Source: Paracoccus denitrificans (lineage in GTDB: Bacteria; Pseudomonadota; Alphaproteobacteria; Rhodobacterales; Rhodobacteraceae). Taken from it: a stretch of DNA of 64,000 nucleotides. The notes below the pieces were generated by a model. It made no database searches, had not been told where the DNA came from, and saw only the letters and a program-made list of their open reading frames with translations. Location of the stretch: contig VAFL01000003.1 in NCBI GenBank assembly GCA_005768755.1, positions 186,001-250,000 on the forward strand, given 5' to 3'. The stretch's first letter is position 1; the number at the start of each line of letters is the position of its first letter. This document shows positions 42,822-51,436 of the stretch, in pieces. The position numbers were made by a program, and so were the translations under genes.

Positions 42822-44323
42822 CTTGCCAGCATTTCGCGCACAGCCTCGACCAGCCCGTCGCGCGGCACTTCGGTCTGGGCGGGCTGGGATTTCCATTCTT
42901 CGTGGCTGACCTCGGATGCCAGCTTGGCGCCAAGAATCAGGTCCTTGATCTGGACAACGCCGCGATCCGCCTCGTCCCCGCCCTGGATTATCGCGACCGG
43001 GGACGCGCGCTTGTCGGCATATTTCAACTGGTTACCGAAGTTCTTGGGGTTGCCCAGGTAGACCTCGGCCCGGATACCTGCGGCGCGCAGTTCGGCAGCC
43101 ATCGTCTGATAATCGGCCATGCGGTCGCGATCCATCACGGTCACGATCACCGGGCCACGCGTATCCGTGCCGGCCAGACCCTTGGCGCGCAAAGCGGCGA
43201 GCAAGCGATCAACACCGATGGAGACGCCGGTCGCCGGCACTTTCTGGCCGGTAAAGCGCTCAACCAGCCCGTCATAGCGCCCGCCGCCTGCCACGCTGCC
43301 GAACTGGCGCTTGCGGCCCTTTTCATCAAGGATTTCAAAGGTAAGTTCGGCCTCGAAAACGGGGCCGGTGTAATAGCCAAGGCCGCGCACGATGGAGGGG
43401 TCGACTTTTATACATCCAGGACCGTAGCCCTGAGAACCGACGATCGAGGCGATTTCTTCTAGCTCCTCCACCCCAGTCAGGCCGATTTGACTGCTACCAA
43501 CAACTTCACGCAAATTATGAAAGGTGAGGGGTTGATGGTTCGTGGTGATTTGCTGGACGCCGGCGGTTAGAAACTGGACGACCGCGTCGGTTTGATATTG
43601 GCCGAGTCCTACGCCGTCGATATAAGCGCCGGAGGAATCGAGGCGACCTTTCCCAAGCAATTCGCGCACGCCCTCCTTTCCGACTTTGTCGAACTTGTCC
43701 ATGGTGCGCAGCACAGCATTGACGACTTCAGGGTTGTTCTCAACGCCGATTGTCTCGAGTACCCCGTTCAGAACTTTTCGGTTATTAACCCGTACGATGT
43801 AATCGCCGCTCGCGATGCCAACCGCTTCCAGCGCATCGGCCAGCATGGCGCAAATCTCGGCATCCGCCGCGACGGACGCGCTGCCCACGGTGTCCGCGTC
43901 GCATTGATAAAACTGACGGAATCGCCCCGGCCCCGGCTTTTCATTGCGCCAGACCGGACCCATCGCATATCGCCGATAGGGCGACGGCAGGTCGTTGCGA
44001 TATTGCGCCGCGACGCGGGCCAAGGGCGCGGTCAGGTCATAGCGCAGCGCCATCCAGTCGCCGCGACCGCCGCCCGGCACGTCTTCTTCCTGCCAGGCGA
44101 AAACGCCGGCATTGGGACGGTCCACATCGGGCAGGAATTTCCCCAGGGCATCGACGGTTTCCACAGCGGACGTTTCCAGCGGCTCGAACCCGTGCAGATG
44201 ATAGACTTCGGCAATCCGGTCCAACATCTGCTTGCGTTCGATCACTTCAGCGCCGAAATAGTCGCGAAAGCCCTTTGGCGTCTCGGCTTTCGGGCGGGGA
44301 TTTTTCTTCTTGTCCTGCGGCAT
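42815..44323 (-). CDS. hisS: Histidyl-tRNA synthetase
   Basis: Charges tRNA-His. 502 residues, class II. Motif 1 region is near KGFRDYFGAEVIERK, motif 2 is YAMGPVWRNEKPGPGRFRQFYQ, the HisA-type signature is VRGLGYYTG and motif 3 is GVSIGVDRLLAAL; an anticodon-binding domain ends it. The start at 44323 has GGAG upstream. Residues about 174-308 (bases 43400-43800) are encoded by noticeably AT-richer DNA than the rest, possibly a recombined segment. Overlaps hisZ. Confidence 0.95.
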   Translation of the reverse strand: MPQDKKKNPRPKAETPKGFRDYFGAEVIERKQMLDRIAEVYHLHGFEPLETSAVETVDALGKFLPDVDRPNAGVFAWQEEDVPGGGRGDWMALRYDLTAPLARVAAQYRNDLPSPYRRYAMGPVWRNEKPGPGRFRQFYQCDADTVGSASVAADAEICAMLADALEAVGIASGDYIVRVNNRKVLNGVLETIGVENNPEVVNAVLRTMDKFDKVGKEGVRELLGKGRLDSSGAYIDGVGLGQYQTDAVVQFLTAGVQQITTNHQPLTFHNLREVVGSSQIGLTGVEELEEIASIVGSQGYGPGCIKVDPSIVRGLGYYTGPVFEAELTFEILDEKGRKRQFGSVAGGGRYDGLVERFTGQKVPATGVSIGVDRLLAALRAKGLAGTDTRGPVIVTVMDRDRMADYQTMAAELRAAGIRAEVYLGNPKNFGNQLKYADKRASPVAIIQGGDEADRGVVQIKDLILGAKLASEVSHEEWKSQPAQTEVPRDGLVEAVREMLARW

Positions 44324-44369
44324 GGAACCTGTCTCCAGTCTCGGGTCGGACTTAGCGGAGATGGACGGA

Positions 44370-44573
44370 ATGGACAAGTTGCAGCAATTGGAGGAGACCA
44401 TCGCCCATCTGACCCGCACGCTTGATGATTTATCGGACGTGGTCGCCCGTCAGGAACACGAAATCCTGCGTCTGAAATCGCGTGTCGGCATGTTGCTGGA
44501 ACGAGAGGCCGAACGAGAGGTTGCGGACAGCAGTTCCATCCCGCTGGCCGATCAAAGGCCGCCCCATTGGTAG
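44370..44573 (+). CDS. slyX: SlyX family protein
   Basis: 67 residues, all helical: LEETIAHLTRTLDDLSDVVA then RQEHEILRLKSRVGMLLERE, ending in PPHW. This is the short coiled-coil SlyX family with its usual PPH(Y/W) terminus; the function is unknown. The start at 44370 has GGAG nine bases upstream; an ATG at 44361 is too close to that site. Divergent from hisS by 46 bases. Confidence 0.85.
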   Translation: MDKLQQLEETIAHLTRTLDDLSDVVARQEHEILRLKSRVGMLLEREAEREVADSSSIPLADQRPPHW

Positions 44574-44585
44574 GGCGGCGTCGGC

Positions 44586-44948
44586 TTACATGAAACCCAG
44601 TTCCAGCCGGGCTTCTTCGGACATCATGTCCATGCCCCATTGTGGCTGGAAAGTCATTTCGACATCCACCTCGCGTATGCCGGGAATGGCTTCGACGGCA
44701 TCTGCCACCCAGCCCGGCATTTCACCTGCCACCGGGCAGCCCGGCGCTGTCAGGGTCATGACGATCTTGACCAGGGCTTCGTCATTGATGTCGATGGTAT
44801 AGATCAGGCCAAGATCATAGATATTGACCGGAATTTCCGGGTCATAAACGGTCCGGCATGCTTCGACCACCTGATCGTAAAGCGGATGCTCTGTCGTCGA
44901 GGGGCGGATCAGCGGTTCGCCTTCCATCAGATCGTCGTTCATGGTCAT
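44586..44948 (-). CDS. SufT/MIP18-type iron-sulfur assembly factor (DUF59)
   Basis: About 120 residues. The DUF59 core VYDPEIPVNIYDLGLIYTI and the conserved cysteine in TAPGCPVAGEMP are present, and the C-terminal WGMDMMSEEARLELGFM is typical of the SufT group. It helps Fe-S cluster assembly or transfer. Start ATG at 44948 or two codons later at 44942. Convergent with slyX and divergent from arsC. Confidence 0.88.
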   Translation of the reverse strand: MTMNDDLMEGEPLIRPSTTEHPLYDQVVEACRTVYDPEIPVNIYDLGLIYTIDINDEALVKIVMTLTAPGCPVAGEMPGWVADAVEAIPGIREVDVEMTFQPQWGMDMMSEEARLELGFM

Positions 44949-45026
44949 AATCCCGTTCTGTCAGGGAATATATATGGCATGAAGGGCCGCGCTTCCAGTC
45001 CTGACGCCAACGGTAAAGGAGTCCGC

Positions 45027-45374
45027 ATGTCCGTCACCATCTATCACCTGCCGCGCTGTTCGACCTCGCGCAAGGTTCTTGCCGCGATCCGCGACACGGG
45101 GATTGAGCCGATCATCATCGAATATGTGAAAAATCCCCCGTCGCGGGATGACTTGCGCCGGATCGCGCGTGATAGCGGATTGGGTGTCCGTGGTATGCTG
45201 CGCCAGCAGAACACGCCTTATGCCGAGTTGGGGCTGGCCGATCCGGAACTGGATGACGAACAGTTGCTGGACGCGATCGAAGCCCATCCGATTCTACTGA
45301 ACAGGCCGATCGTGGCCGGGCCGAAGGGTACCCGGCTTGTGCGACCGATCACGCTTCTGGACGAGGTGATCTGA
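45027..45374 (+). CDS. arsC: ArsC family arsenate reductase-like protein
   Basis: 115 residues, thioredoxin-like ArsC/Spx fold of the glutaredoxin-dependent type. The active-site Cys11 and Arg15 are in LPRCSTSRK, with LLNRPIVAGPKGTRL carrying further conserved arginines. The sequence could equally be a YffB-like member with no arsenate role; no ars operon surrounds it. AAGGAG lies before the ATG at 45027. Convergent with mscS, eight bases between. Confidence 0.8.
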   Translation: MSVTIYHLPRCSTSRKVLAAIRDTGIEPIIIEYVKNPPSRDDLRRIARDSGLGVRGMLRQQNTPYAELGLADPELDDEQLLDAIEAHPILLNRPIVAGPKGTRLVRPITLLDEVI

Positions 45375-45382
45375 AAACCATC

Positions 45383-46726
45383 CTATTCGCGCGGCGCATC
45401 CTCGGACAAAAGGTTGCGTTCGCCCTCGTGCTTGCCGACCTCGACCATGTGGTCGATGGTGGCGTCTGGCTCGATCTCGGACGGGGGCAGCTCGGGGGCG
45501 GGTCTTGGCGCCGGCGTCTCGACCGGGGCAGGGACGGCAGGTGGGGCGCTGTCGTCCATCTGTTCCAGGCGCACGCGATAGATGGGTTCGGGCAGGCCGT
45601 ATCCTTCGGCTTCCAGCATTTCCTTGACGATGCGAATCGCCTCACCGCGGGCCTTGTTGAATTCGGCCCCGGCCTGCGTGACCCAGCCCGAAAAGCGCAT
45701 CACCACGTTCGAATCGCCGACATTGTCGACCCACACTGCCGGCGCCGGCGCGGCCAGCACGAAGTCCAGCGATTGCAGCGTTTTCAGCCCCAGCTCGCGC
45801 ACGGCACTCAGATCAGAGCCCGCATCGACGCCCAGATCGAAGACGAACCGGCGCTCGGGATGGCGGGTGAAGTTTGTGATCACAGCCTTGAAGACCGTGG
45901 CATTGGGAATGCGGATATGGTTGCCATCCAGCGACAGCAGCGTCGTCGCGCGGCTGGTCAGGCTGATGACGCGGCCAGTGCTGCCCTCGATCTCGACCAG
46001 ATCGTTGGGGCGGAAGGGCTGGCGCAGCGACAGCATGACGGATGCGATGAAGTTTTCCACCGTATCGCGCACCGCGAAACCAAGCGCGATACCGATGATC
46101 CCTGCCGCCCCCAGAAACGTGCCCAGCAGCGCCGTCGCCCCCAGGATATCCAGCGACACGACCACGGCGGCGATCCAGAAGACCAGCCGGATCGCGGTGC
46201 GCAGGATTTCCGCGATGAAGGGATTGGCGGCGATGCGGTCCCACGGGCGGCGCAGGCGCGCGATGCGGTTTCCGATCCAGCCGATCAGAAGCGCCACCAC
46301 AATGGCGACGCCCAGCAGCGGCAGAAAGGCCACAAGTTGCAGCATGCGGTCGCCGAAGCGCTGCGCGACAGGCGCCAGCCGCGCGCCGAGATCGGTGGTT
46401 TCCTGAACCTGGTTCTCGATCTCGACCACACCGTCTATGCGCGAGACAAGGCGGTCCAGCCGTTCCTGCGCGGCGCCGTCCAGCACCGTGCCGCCAAGCG
46501 TCACGATGCCGGCATCGACCTGTACCGTCACATCGGAATAGCCATCAAGGCCGGACAGGATGTCTTCGATACGGTCGCGAATGGCGCTGTCGGTCCGTGC
46601 GTCGGGGGTGACGGCAATGGTCCCCTCGGGCTGGCCGGCCGCTTCCTGCGCCAGCAGGGCGGATGGCAGGGTGGCAAGCGCCGCTGCCAGGAACGCGGCG
46701 CGCAGGCAGGCGGCTGCCCTGTTCAC
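45383..46726 (-). CDS. Mechanosensitive channel of the MscS family with BON domain
   Basis: 447 residues. Signal peptide (about 1-26), BON domain (about 45-110, IRDRIEDILSGLDGYSDVTVQ), then three or so transmembrane helices (from about 130) and the pore-lining GAAGIIGIALGFAVRDTVENFIASVML, with the MscS beta domain after it. The C-terminal 60 residues are Pro/Glu-rich and unstructured. Protects against osmotic downshock. Start overlaps the kdsA stop (ATGA), tying it to the capsule-type operon. Confidence 0.9.
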   Translation of the reverse strand: MNRAAACLRAAFLAAALATLPSALLAQEAAGQPEGTIAVTPDARTDSAIRDRIEDILSGLDGYSDVTVQVDAGIVTLGGTVLDGAAQERLDRLVSRIDGVVEIENQVQETTDLGARLAPVAQRFGDRMLQLVAFLPLLGVAIVVALLIGWIGNRIARLRRPWDRIAANPFIAEILRTAIRLVFWIAAVVVSLDILGATALLGTFLGAAGIIGIALGFAVRDTVENFIASVMLSLRQPFRPNDLVEIEGSTGRVISLTSRATTLLSLDGNHIRIPNATVFKAVITNFTRHPERRFVFDLGVDAGSDLSAVRELGLKTLQSLDFVLAAPAPAVWVDNVGDSNVVMRFSGWVTQAGAEFNKARGEAIRIVKEMLEAEGYGLPEPIYRVRLEQMDDSAPPAVPAPVETPAPRPAPELPPSEIEPDATIDHMVEVGKHEGERNLLSEDAPRE

Positions 46727-47559
46727 GCGCCCATCACCCGGTCTGATTTCGCAAGTGCGTCAAAGCGCATCAAACTGGCCACCAGCCCCGGCATCTGGTC
46801 CAGATAGATCATGTTCGGCCCGTCCGAAGGCGCGTTGTCCGGGTCCTGATGGGTTTCCATGAAGACCCCGGCGACCCCGATCGCGACGGCAGCCCGCGCC
46901 ATCACAGGGGCAAATTCGCGCTGCCCGCCGGAAGACGCACCCTGACCGCCCGGCTGCGCCACGGCATGGGTCGCATCCATGATCACCGGATAGCCGCTTT
47001 GCGCCATGATCGGCAGCGAGCGCATGTCGGTCACCAGTGTGTTATAGCCAAAGCTGACGCCGCGTTCGGTCAGCAGGATCTTGTCATTGCCGGTTGATGC
47101 AACCTTTTCGGCCACATTGGGCATATCCCAAGGTGCCAGGAACTGGCCTTTCTTCACATTGACGACAGCGCCGCTTTCGCCTGCGGCAAGCAGAAGGTCC
47201 GTCTGGCGCGACAGGAATGCGGGGATCTGGATCACGTCGACCACGGCGCCCGCCGTGCGGGCCTGATCTGGATCGTGCACATCGGTCAGCACCGGGCAAC
47301 CGATCCGGTCGCGCACGGTTTCCAGCATGCGAAGCCCTTCCTCGATCCCGGCGCCGCGCTTGCCTTTCAGGGAAGTGCGGTTCGCCTTGTCGTAGCTGGC
47401 CTTGAAGACGTAATTCGCACCTGCATCCGCGCAGGCTTTTGCCATGACCTCTCCGATCATCAGCGCGTGGTCCAGCGTTTCAAGCTGGCATGGCCCCGCG
47501 ATGATGACCAGCGGCTGGTCATTGCCGCAGGTGAAATTGCCGATCTGAACGCTCTTCAT
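46723..47559 (-). CDS. kdsA: 3-deoxy-8-phosphooctulonate (Kdo-8-P) synthase
   Basis: Joins arabinose-5-phosphate and PEP to Kdo-8-phosphate for LPS and Kdo-containing capsule linkers. 278 residues. Typical motifs are IAGPCQLETLDHALMI, FKASYDKANRTS and DATHAVAQPGG. The metal-site choice is not decided here. Overlaps kpsE upstream and mscS downstream by four bases each. Confidence 0.96.
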   Translation of the reverse strand: MKSVQIGNFTCGNDQPLVIIAGPCQLETLDHALMIGEVMAKACADAGANYVFKASYDKANRTSLKGKRGAGIEEGLRMLETVRDRIGCPVLTDVHDPDQARTAGAVVDVIQIPAFLSRQTDLLLAAGESGAVVNVKKGQFLAPWDMPNVAEKVASTGNDKILLTERGVSFGYNTLVTDMRSLPIMAQSGYPVIMDATHAVAQPGGQGASSGGQREFAPVMARAAVAIGVAGVFMETHQDPDNAPSDGPNMIYLDQMPGLVASLMRFDALAKSDRVMGA

Positions 47560-49262
47560 GTCGATACCTGTTCGCGCAAGATGGATGCCGTCAGCGACAG
47601 CATCAGATAAATCCCGGCAAAGATAAGGAATGCCACGATCGTATTCGAGAGGGCCTTGGGATATGTCGCATTGCTGGGCGATACCGGCGCCACCGACAGC
47701 GACAGATAGCGCACCTGCTTGTTGGCCTCGATCCGGGCGATTTCAAGCTGCTCGGCCGCGGATGCCAACAATTGCTGGCGGGTCGCGAGATCGGCTTCAG
47801 CGATGCGCAACTGCCCACTGATCTGCGCCAGCGAACCGCGCGTATCGTCACCCTGTGTCAGCTGTGCCCGGCTTTCGGCAATGAGATCCTGCAGCCGTTC
47901 GATATCGCCCTGAACCCCGGCAACCCGGCTGGCATTGGGCTGTGGATTGGATTGCAGCTGCGCCAGCTCAAGCTGTTTCTTGGTCAGTTCCGACTGCAAC
48001 TGTCCGATCTGGCTCATCACCAGACCGCTTTCGGAAGCGGCATCGAGTACGCCCAGTTGCTGCTGCAGTTCCTGGACGGCCAATTGTGCGTCGGCGACGC
48101 GCTGCTCGGCAGTGGCGTAGTTCTGTTCAGAACCCTCCATCTGGTCCGAGCGCACGCGCGATGTCATGTCATCGACCTTGCCTTCGGCATAGCGGATCAG
48201 CGCCAGCGAGAACTCTTCGCTCAGGACAGGGTCCGGGGCGACCACCGTCAGGTCAAGCACGCCTTCGGTCGGATCATAACCAACCTTGACCATATCCTTG
48301 TAGGTCTTGAAACCGTCATCCGATGTCGCGTCGGGCGGCAGACGAAGAAGCGGATCCAGCGACGGGTCCTGGAAGGCGGACATGAAGCCGATTTCTTCGT
48401 CCAGCCTCAGCATGGCGTTTTTAGACGTCAGATAGCTTTGCACGGCCACTGAATCGGGGTTCAGCTGCAAGCCGCTGAGGATCGAATTTCCCGACGCGAC
48501 GGTGGCGGTGTCGGCCTGCTGGATCAGGAACTGAGACTTTGTTTCGTAAAGGGGGGTCGCCACGTTGAAGTAATACCAGCCGGCAATGGCGGTCGGGATG
48601 ACGACCATCAGGAACAGACGAACGGCCAGCCAGAATTGCCGGATGCGCCGACGCCGCGCGATGTCGCGCTGAATACGGTAGATCTCGGCCGCGCGTTTTT
48701 CTTCCGTCAGGGCCTCACGCGATGGCAGGTCTGGCCTGCCCGGCGGAACCTGCGCCGGGATAATTCTTCCGACAGGCTGCGAACCCCTTGGGACGCCGGG
48801 TTCGCGAAGCAGCGCGATCTGGTTGCCGCCCGCCATGCTTTCGGCTTGCGTGCCCAACGGCCCGGTTTGTGCCGCCGCTTCGGCTGCGCCAGTGCGCGCC
48901 ACGATCTTGCTGAGGGACGACCGGTGGAACGGATCAATGTTCCTGTCCCGAAGCACGACAACAGCGGCCTCATCACTATCGACTTCGATACCGTGCATCG
49001 CCGCAATGCGGCGCGCCAGCCGCAGTTGTCGCCCGGTCAGCCCTTCGGCCTTCACGGCCGTAATCCGATCCTCCATGCGGGCGGGCGGCGTCGCACTTGC
49101 GGTATTCGCGGGGGCCGATCCCTCGGCTGACTGGACGGGGTTCACAGCCGCCTGTGCAGCGCCGGTGGCATCTGCCGCGCGCTTTCCGGCATCGCCCTGC
49201 ACGCCCAGCACGGATTCACTGCGTTTCTGGCGGTAGATGCGAACCTTAGGCGGTGTAGTCAT
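47556..49262 (-). CDS. kpsE: Capsule polysaccharide export inner-membrane protein, KpsE/BexC family
   Basis: 568 residues of the polysaccharide co-polymerase class 3 type. An N-terminal cytoplasmic region of about 220 residues includes a low-complexity part and LTGRQLRLARRIAAMHGIEV. The first transmembrane helix (LFLMVVIPTAIAGWYYF) precedes a large periplasmic part with long coiled coils (VQELQQQLGVLDAAS onward) and the second helix (TIVAFLIFAGIYLMLSLTA) close to the C terminus. It couples an ABC exporter to the outer-membrane KpsD channel. Start at 49262; overlaps the kpsT end by 17 bases. Confidence 0.88.
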   Translation of the reverse strand: MTTPPKVRIYRQKRSESVLGVQGDAGKRAADATGAAQAAVNPVQSAEGSAPANTASATPPARMEDRITAVKAEGLTGRQLRLARRIAAMHGIEVDSDEAAVVVLRDRNIDPFHRSSLSKIVARTGAAEAAAQTGPLGTQAESMAGGNQIALLREPGVPRGSQPVGRIIPAQVPPGRPDLPSREALTEEKRAAEIYRIQRDIARRRRIRQFWLAVRLFLMVVIPTAIAGWYYFNVATPLYETKSQFLIQQADTATVASGNSILSGLQLNPDSVAVQSYLTSKNAMLRLDEEIGFMSAFQDPSLDPLLRLPPDATSDDGFKTYKDMVKVGYDPTEGVLDLTVVAPDPVLSEEFSLALIRYAEGKVDDMTSRVRSDQMEGSEQNYATAEQRVADAQLAVQELQQQLGVLDAASESGLVMSQIGQLQSELTKKQLELAQLQSNPQPNASRVAGVQGDIERLQDLIAESRAQLTQGDDTRGSLAQISGQLRIAEADLATRQQLLASAAEQLEIARIEANKQVRYLSLSVAPVSPSNATYPKALSNTIVAFLIFAGIYLMLSLTASILREQVST

Positions 49263-49899
49263 AGTATTGCCTCGCCTCGTCCAGCGTTTCGAACATGTAT
49301 AGCCGTCCGTCACGCAGAACGGCGGCCTCACGGCAGAATTTCTCAAGAATTTCGGGCTGATGCGACACGATCACCACGGTCGATTGCTTCAGGCGTTCAT
49401 TCAGGACCTGACCGGCCTTGCGATTGAATTCGACATCCGTGGCTGTCGGCATCCCCTCGTCTATCAGGTAGATATCGAACTCCAGTGACAGCAGCAGCGA
49501 AAAGACGAAACGCTGCCGCATGCCTGAGGAGTAGGTGCCCACAGGCATGTCGAAATATTCGTCGATATCGGTCAGCCAGCGGGTAAAGGCGGCGACATAG
49601 TCGGGGTCCAGCCCATAGATCCGGGCAATGAAGCGCGCGTTTTCATTTGCGCTGTGCCGGGCCACGACGCCGCCCATGAAGCCCAAAGGAAACGACACAC
49701 GGCAATGACGCCGGATCACACCCTCATCCGGCTTTTCCAAGCCGCACATCATGTTGATGAGTGTGGTCTTGCCGGTGCCGTTCGGCGCCAGAATTCCAAG
49801 CGAACGGCCCAGTTCCACCCGGAAAGAGGCCTGATCGAGGATCACCTTGCGTTGCGTGCCGGTCCAGAACGACTTCGATACATTGTCGAATTCCAGCAT
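49246..49899 (-). CDS. kpsT: Capsule polysaccharide ABC transporter ATPase, KpsT family
   Basis: 217 residues. Walker A is LAPNGTGKTT, the signature is TYSSGMRQRFVFS and Walker B is IYLIDEGMPTATD, with a final H-loop in IVSHQPEIL. The short length and MPTATD are typical of the KpsT/BexA group that exports capsular polysaccharide. The partner permease KpsM is not encoded next to it. The start at 49899 is supported by a GGGTAAG site. First gene of kpsT-kpsE-kdsA-mscS. Confidence 0.9.
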   Translation of the reverse strand: MLEFDNVSKSFWTGTQRKVILDQASFRVELGRSLGILAPNGTGKTTLINMMCGLEKPDEGVIRRHCRVSFPLGFMGGVVARHSANENARFIARIYGLDPDYVAAFTRWLTDIDEYFDMPVGTYSSGMRQRFVFSLLLSLEFDIYLIDEGMPTATDVEFNRKAGQVLNERLKQSTVVIVSHQPEILEKFCREAAVLRDGRLYMFETLDEARQYYDYTA

Positions 49900-50082
49900 C
49901 AACTTACCCGAGACACGGCACCAGGCCGCACGATTGCAACAACCGACGCCCACCCGATCGCGTGCGTGCTTTGATGCAAATTATGCCGTCACTCCGTCGA
50001 AGTCCACCGATCCCTTAGGTCGTGTTTTACGGATCTCTACCCGAATCTTCACAAGTCCTGACAGGATTACTAGATACCGGCA

Positions 50083-50682
50083 ATGCGCGACAGCAATGCC
50101 CTTTCCCGGCAGATCACCGAATGCCGACTTTGTGCGGACCGCTTTGCCACCACCGCCACCAGGCATGTGCCGCGTCCTGTAGCATGGTTTCAGCCCTCGG
50201 CGCGTTTGTTGATTGTCGGACAGGCGCCGGGCGCGCGCGTTCATGCAAGCGGACTTCCCTTCGATGACGCATCGGGTCAGCGGTTGCGCGACTGGATGGG
50301 CGTCACGGCGGCGCAGTTCTATGACAAACGGACGATTGCCATCGTTCCGATGGCCTTTTGCTTTCCCGGCTATGACGCCAAAGGTTCCGACCTTCCGCCA
50401 CCCGCGCTTTGTGCGGCGACGTGGCGGGATCGGGTGATGGACCAGCTTTCACCGCGCCTGACGTTGCTGATCGGTGCGCATGCGCAGCGCTGGCATCTGT
50501 CCGGGCGCCGCTCTGTCAGCGAGACGGTGCGTGCCTGGCGAGATCACGCGCCCGACGTCTTTCCCTTGCCACATCCGTCCTGGCGCAATACCGGATGGCT
50601 GAAACGCAATGCCTGGTTCGCGGAAGATCTGCTGCCGGTGTTGCGATCCCGCGTCGATGAGGTGCTGAATGACCCCGCTTGA
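50083..50682 (+). CDS. Uracil-DNA glycosylase superfamily protein
   Basis: 199 residues. Active-site block IVGQAPGARVHASGLPFDD and C-terminal PLPHPSWRN (the HPS-type motif) place it in the UDG superfamily, of the type with GQAPG and two cysteines (CRLCADRF). That resembles DUF4918/COG1573-like single-strand-selective or iron-sulfur forms, although only two nearby cysteines are obvious. A -10-like TAGATA (50071-50076) with TTCACA 17 bases upstream would start the RNA at the ATG, and no ribosome site is seen. It overlaps the next gene by 14 bases. Confidence 0.75.
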   Translation: MRDSNALSRQITECRLCADRFATTATRHVPRPVAWFQPSARLLIVGQAPGARVHASGLPFDDASGQRLRDWMGVTAAQFYDKRTIAIVPMAFCFPGYDAKGSDLPPPALCAATWRDRVMDQLSPRLTLLIGAHAQRWHLSGRRSVSETVRAWRDHAPDVFPLPHPSWRNTGWLKRNAWFAEDLLPVLRSRVDEVLNDPA

Positions 50683-51436
50683 CAGCCTTTGCGTGGCCCC
50701 GTTCCACGAACTGCCGGACGCCGCGCGTGCGCGGGTTCTGAACAGACTGGCCGATACCGAGCTGTTTGTCGCGCTGGATGGCGACCCCGTCGAAGACCGC
50801 GTGAAGCTGCGCATGTTCGATGTCGATGGCAACCGGCTGGCGATCGCCGCGGATGATGAAGACCGGCTGGCCGGCTTCTTCGGGGCGCCGACGGGCCATC
50901 TGGCAATGCCGGGCAGGGCGCTTGCAGCGATGCTGGCAGCGGAAGGGGTGACGTTGATGGTCAACCCCGCCGCCCCATCCGAAATGCTGCTGGACGCCGG
51001 TATCCTTGGTTGGCTGGCAACGGCACTTTCGCAGGCGCCGGCCGAAGAACAGGCCGCCCCGGCACGGTTGTCGGCACCGTCGCCAGCGATGGTTGCGGCA
51101 CTGGCAGAGCCGCTGGCGGCACGCCTCGCCGATATGGAGGGGCTGACCGAGGCTGCGGCACTTGTCGCGGCCGAATGGGCCGATGGTTCACGCGGACATC
51201 TTGTCGTGCTGTCAGGCGCGGATGAGGCGGCGCGCCCGCTGCTTGCCAAGGCGTTGGCGGAATTGCTGGCCTTCCTGCCGCCCCTGGCAGAGGGTTGCGA
51301 TGTTGCCTTCGATCTGCCGCTGCCCGCCGGGGCCCTGGTCCTGCGGCTTGAGGCGATTGCGGCAGAGCCGGCGCCGCCATCGCAACCGCGTGCGCCGGGC
51401 AGTGACCCCGACAAGCCGCCGATCTTGCGCTTCTAG
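50669..51436 (+). CDS. SseB-like protein
   Basis: 255 residues, Ala-rich. The N-terminal half matches the SseB N-terminal domain (LADTELFVALDGDP, FDVDGNRLAIAADDEDRLAGF, MPGRALAAMLAAEGVTLMVNP). The second half is a less clear C-terminal domain (HLVVLSGADEAARPLLAKAL). Soluble, unknown function. Start lies in the end of the UDG-like gene, so cotranscribed. Its stop codon overlaps the ghrA-like stop on the other strand. Confidence 0.8.
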   Translation: MTPLDSLCVAPFHELPDAARARVLNRLADTELFVALDGDPVEDRVKLRMFDVDGNRLAIAADDEDRLAGFFGAPTGHLAMPGRALAAMLAAEGVTLMVNPAAPSEMLLDAGILGWLATALSQAPAEEQAAPARLSAPSPAMVAALAEPLAARLADMEGLTEAAALVAAEWADGSRGHLVVLSGADEAARPLLAKALAELLAFLPPLAEGCDVAFDLPLPAGALVLRLEAIAAEPAPPSQPRAPGSDPDKPPILRF

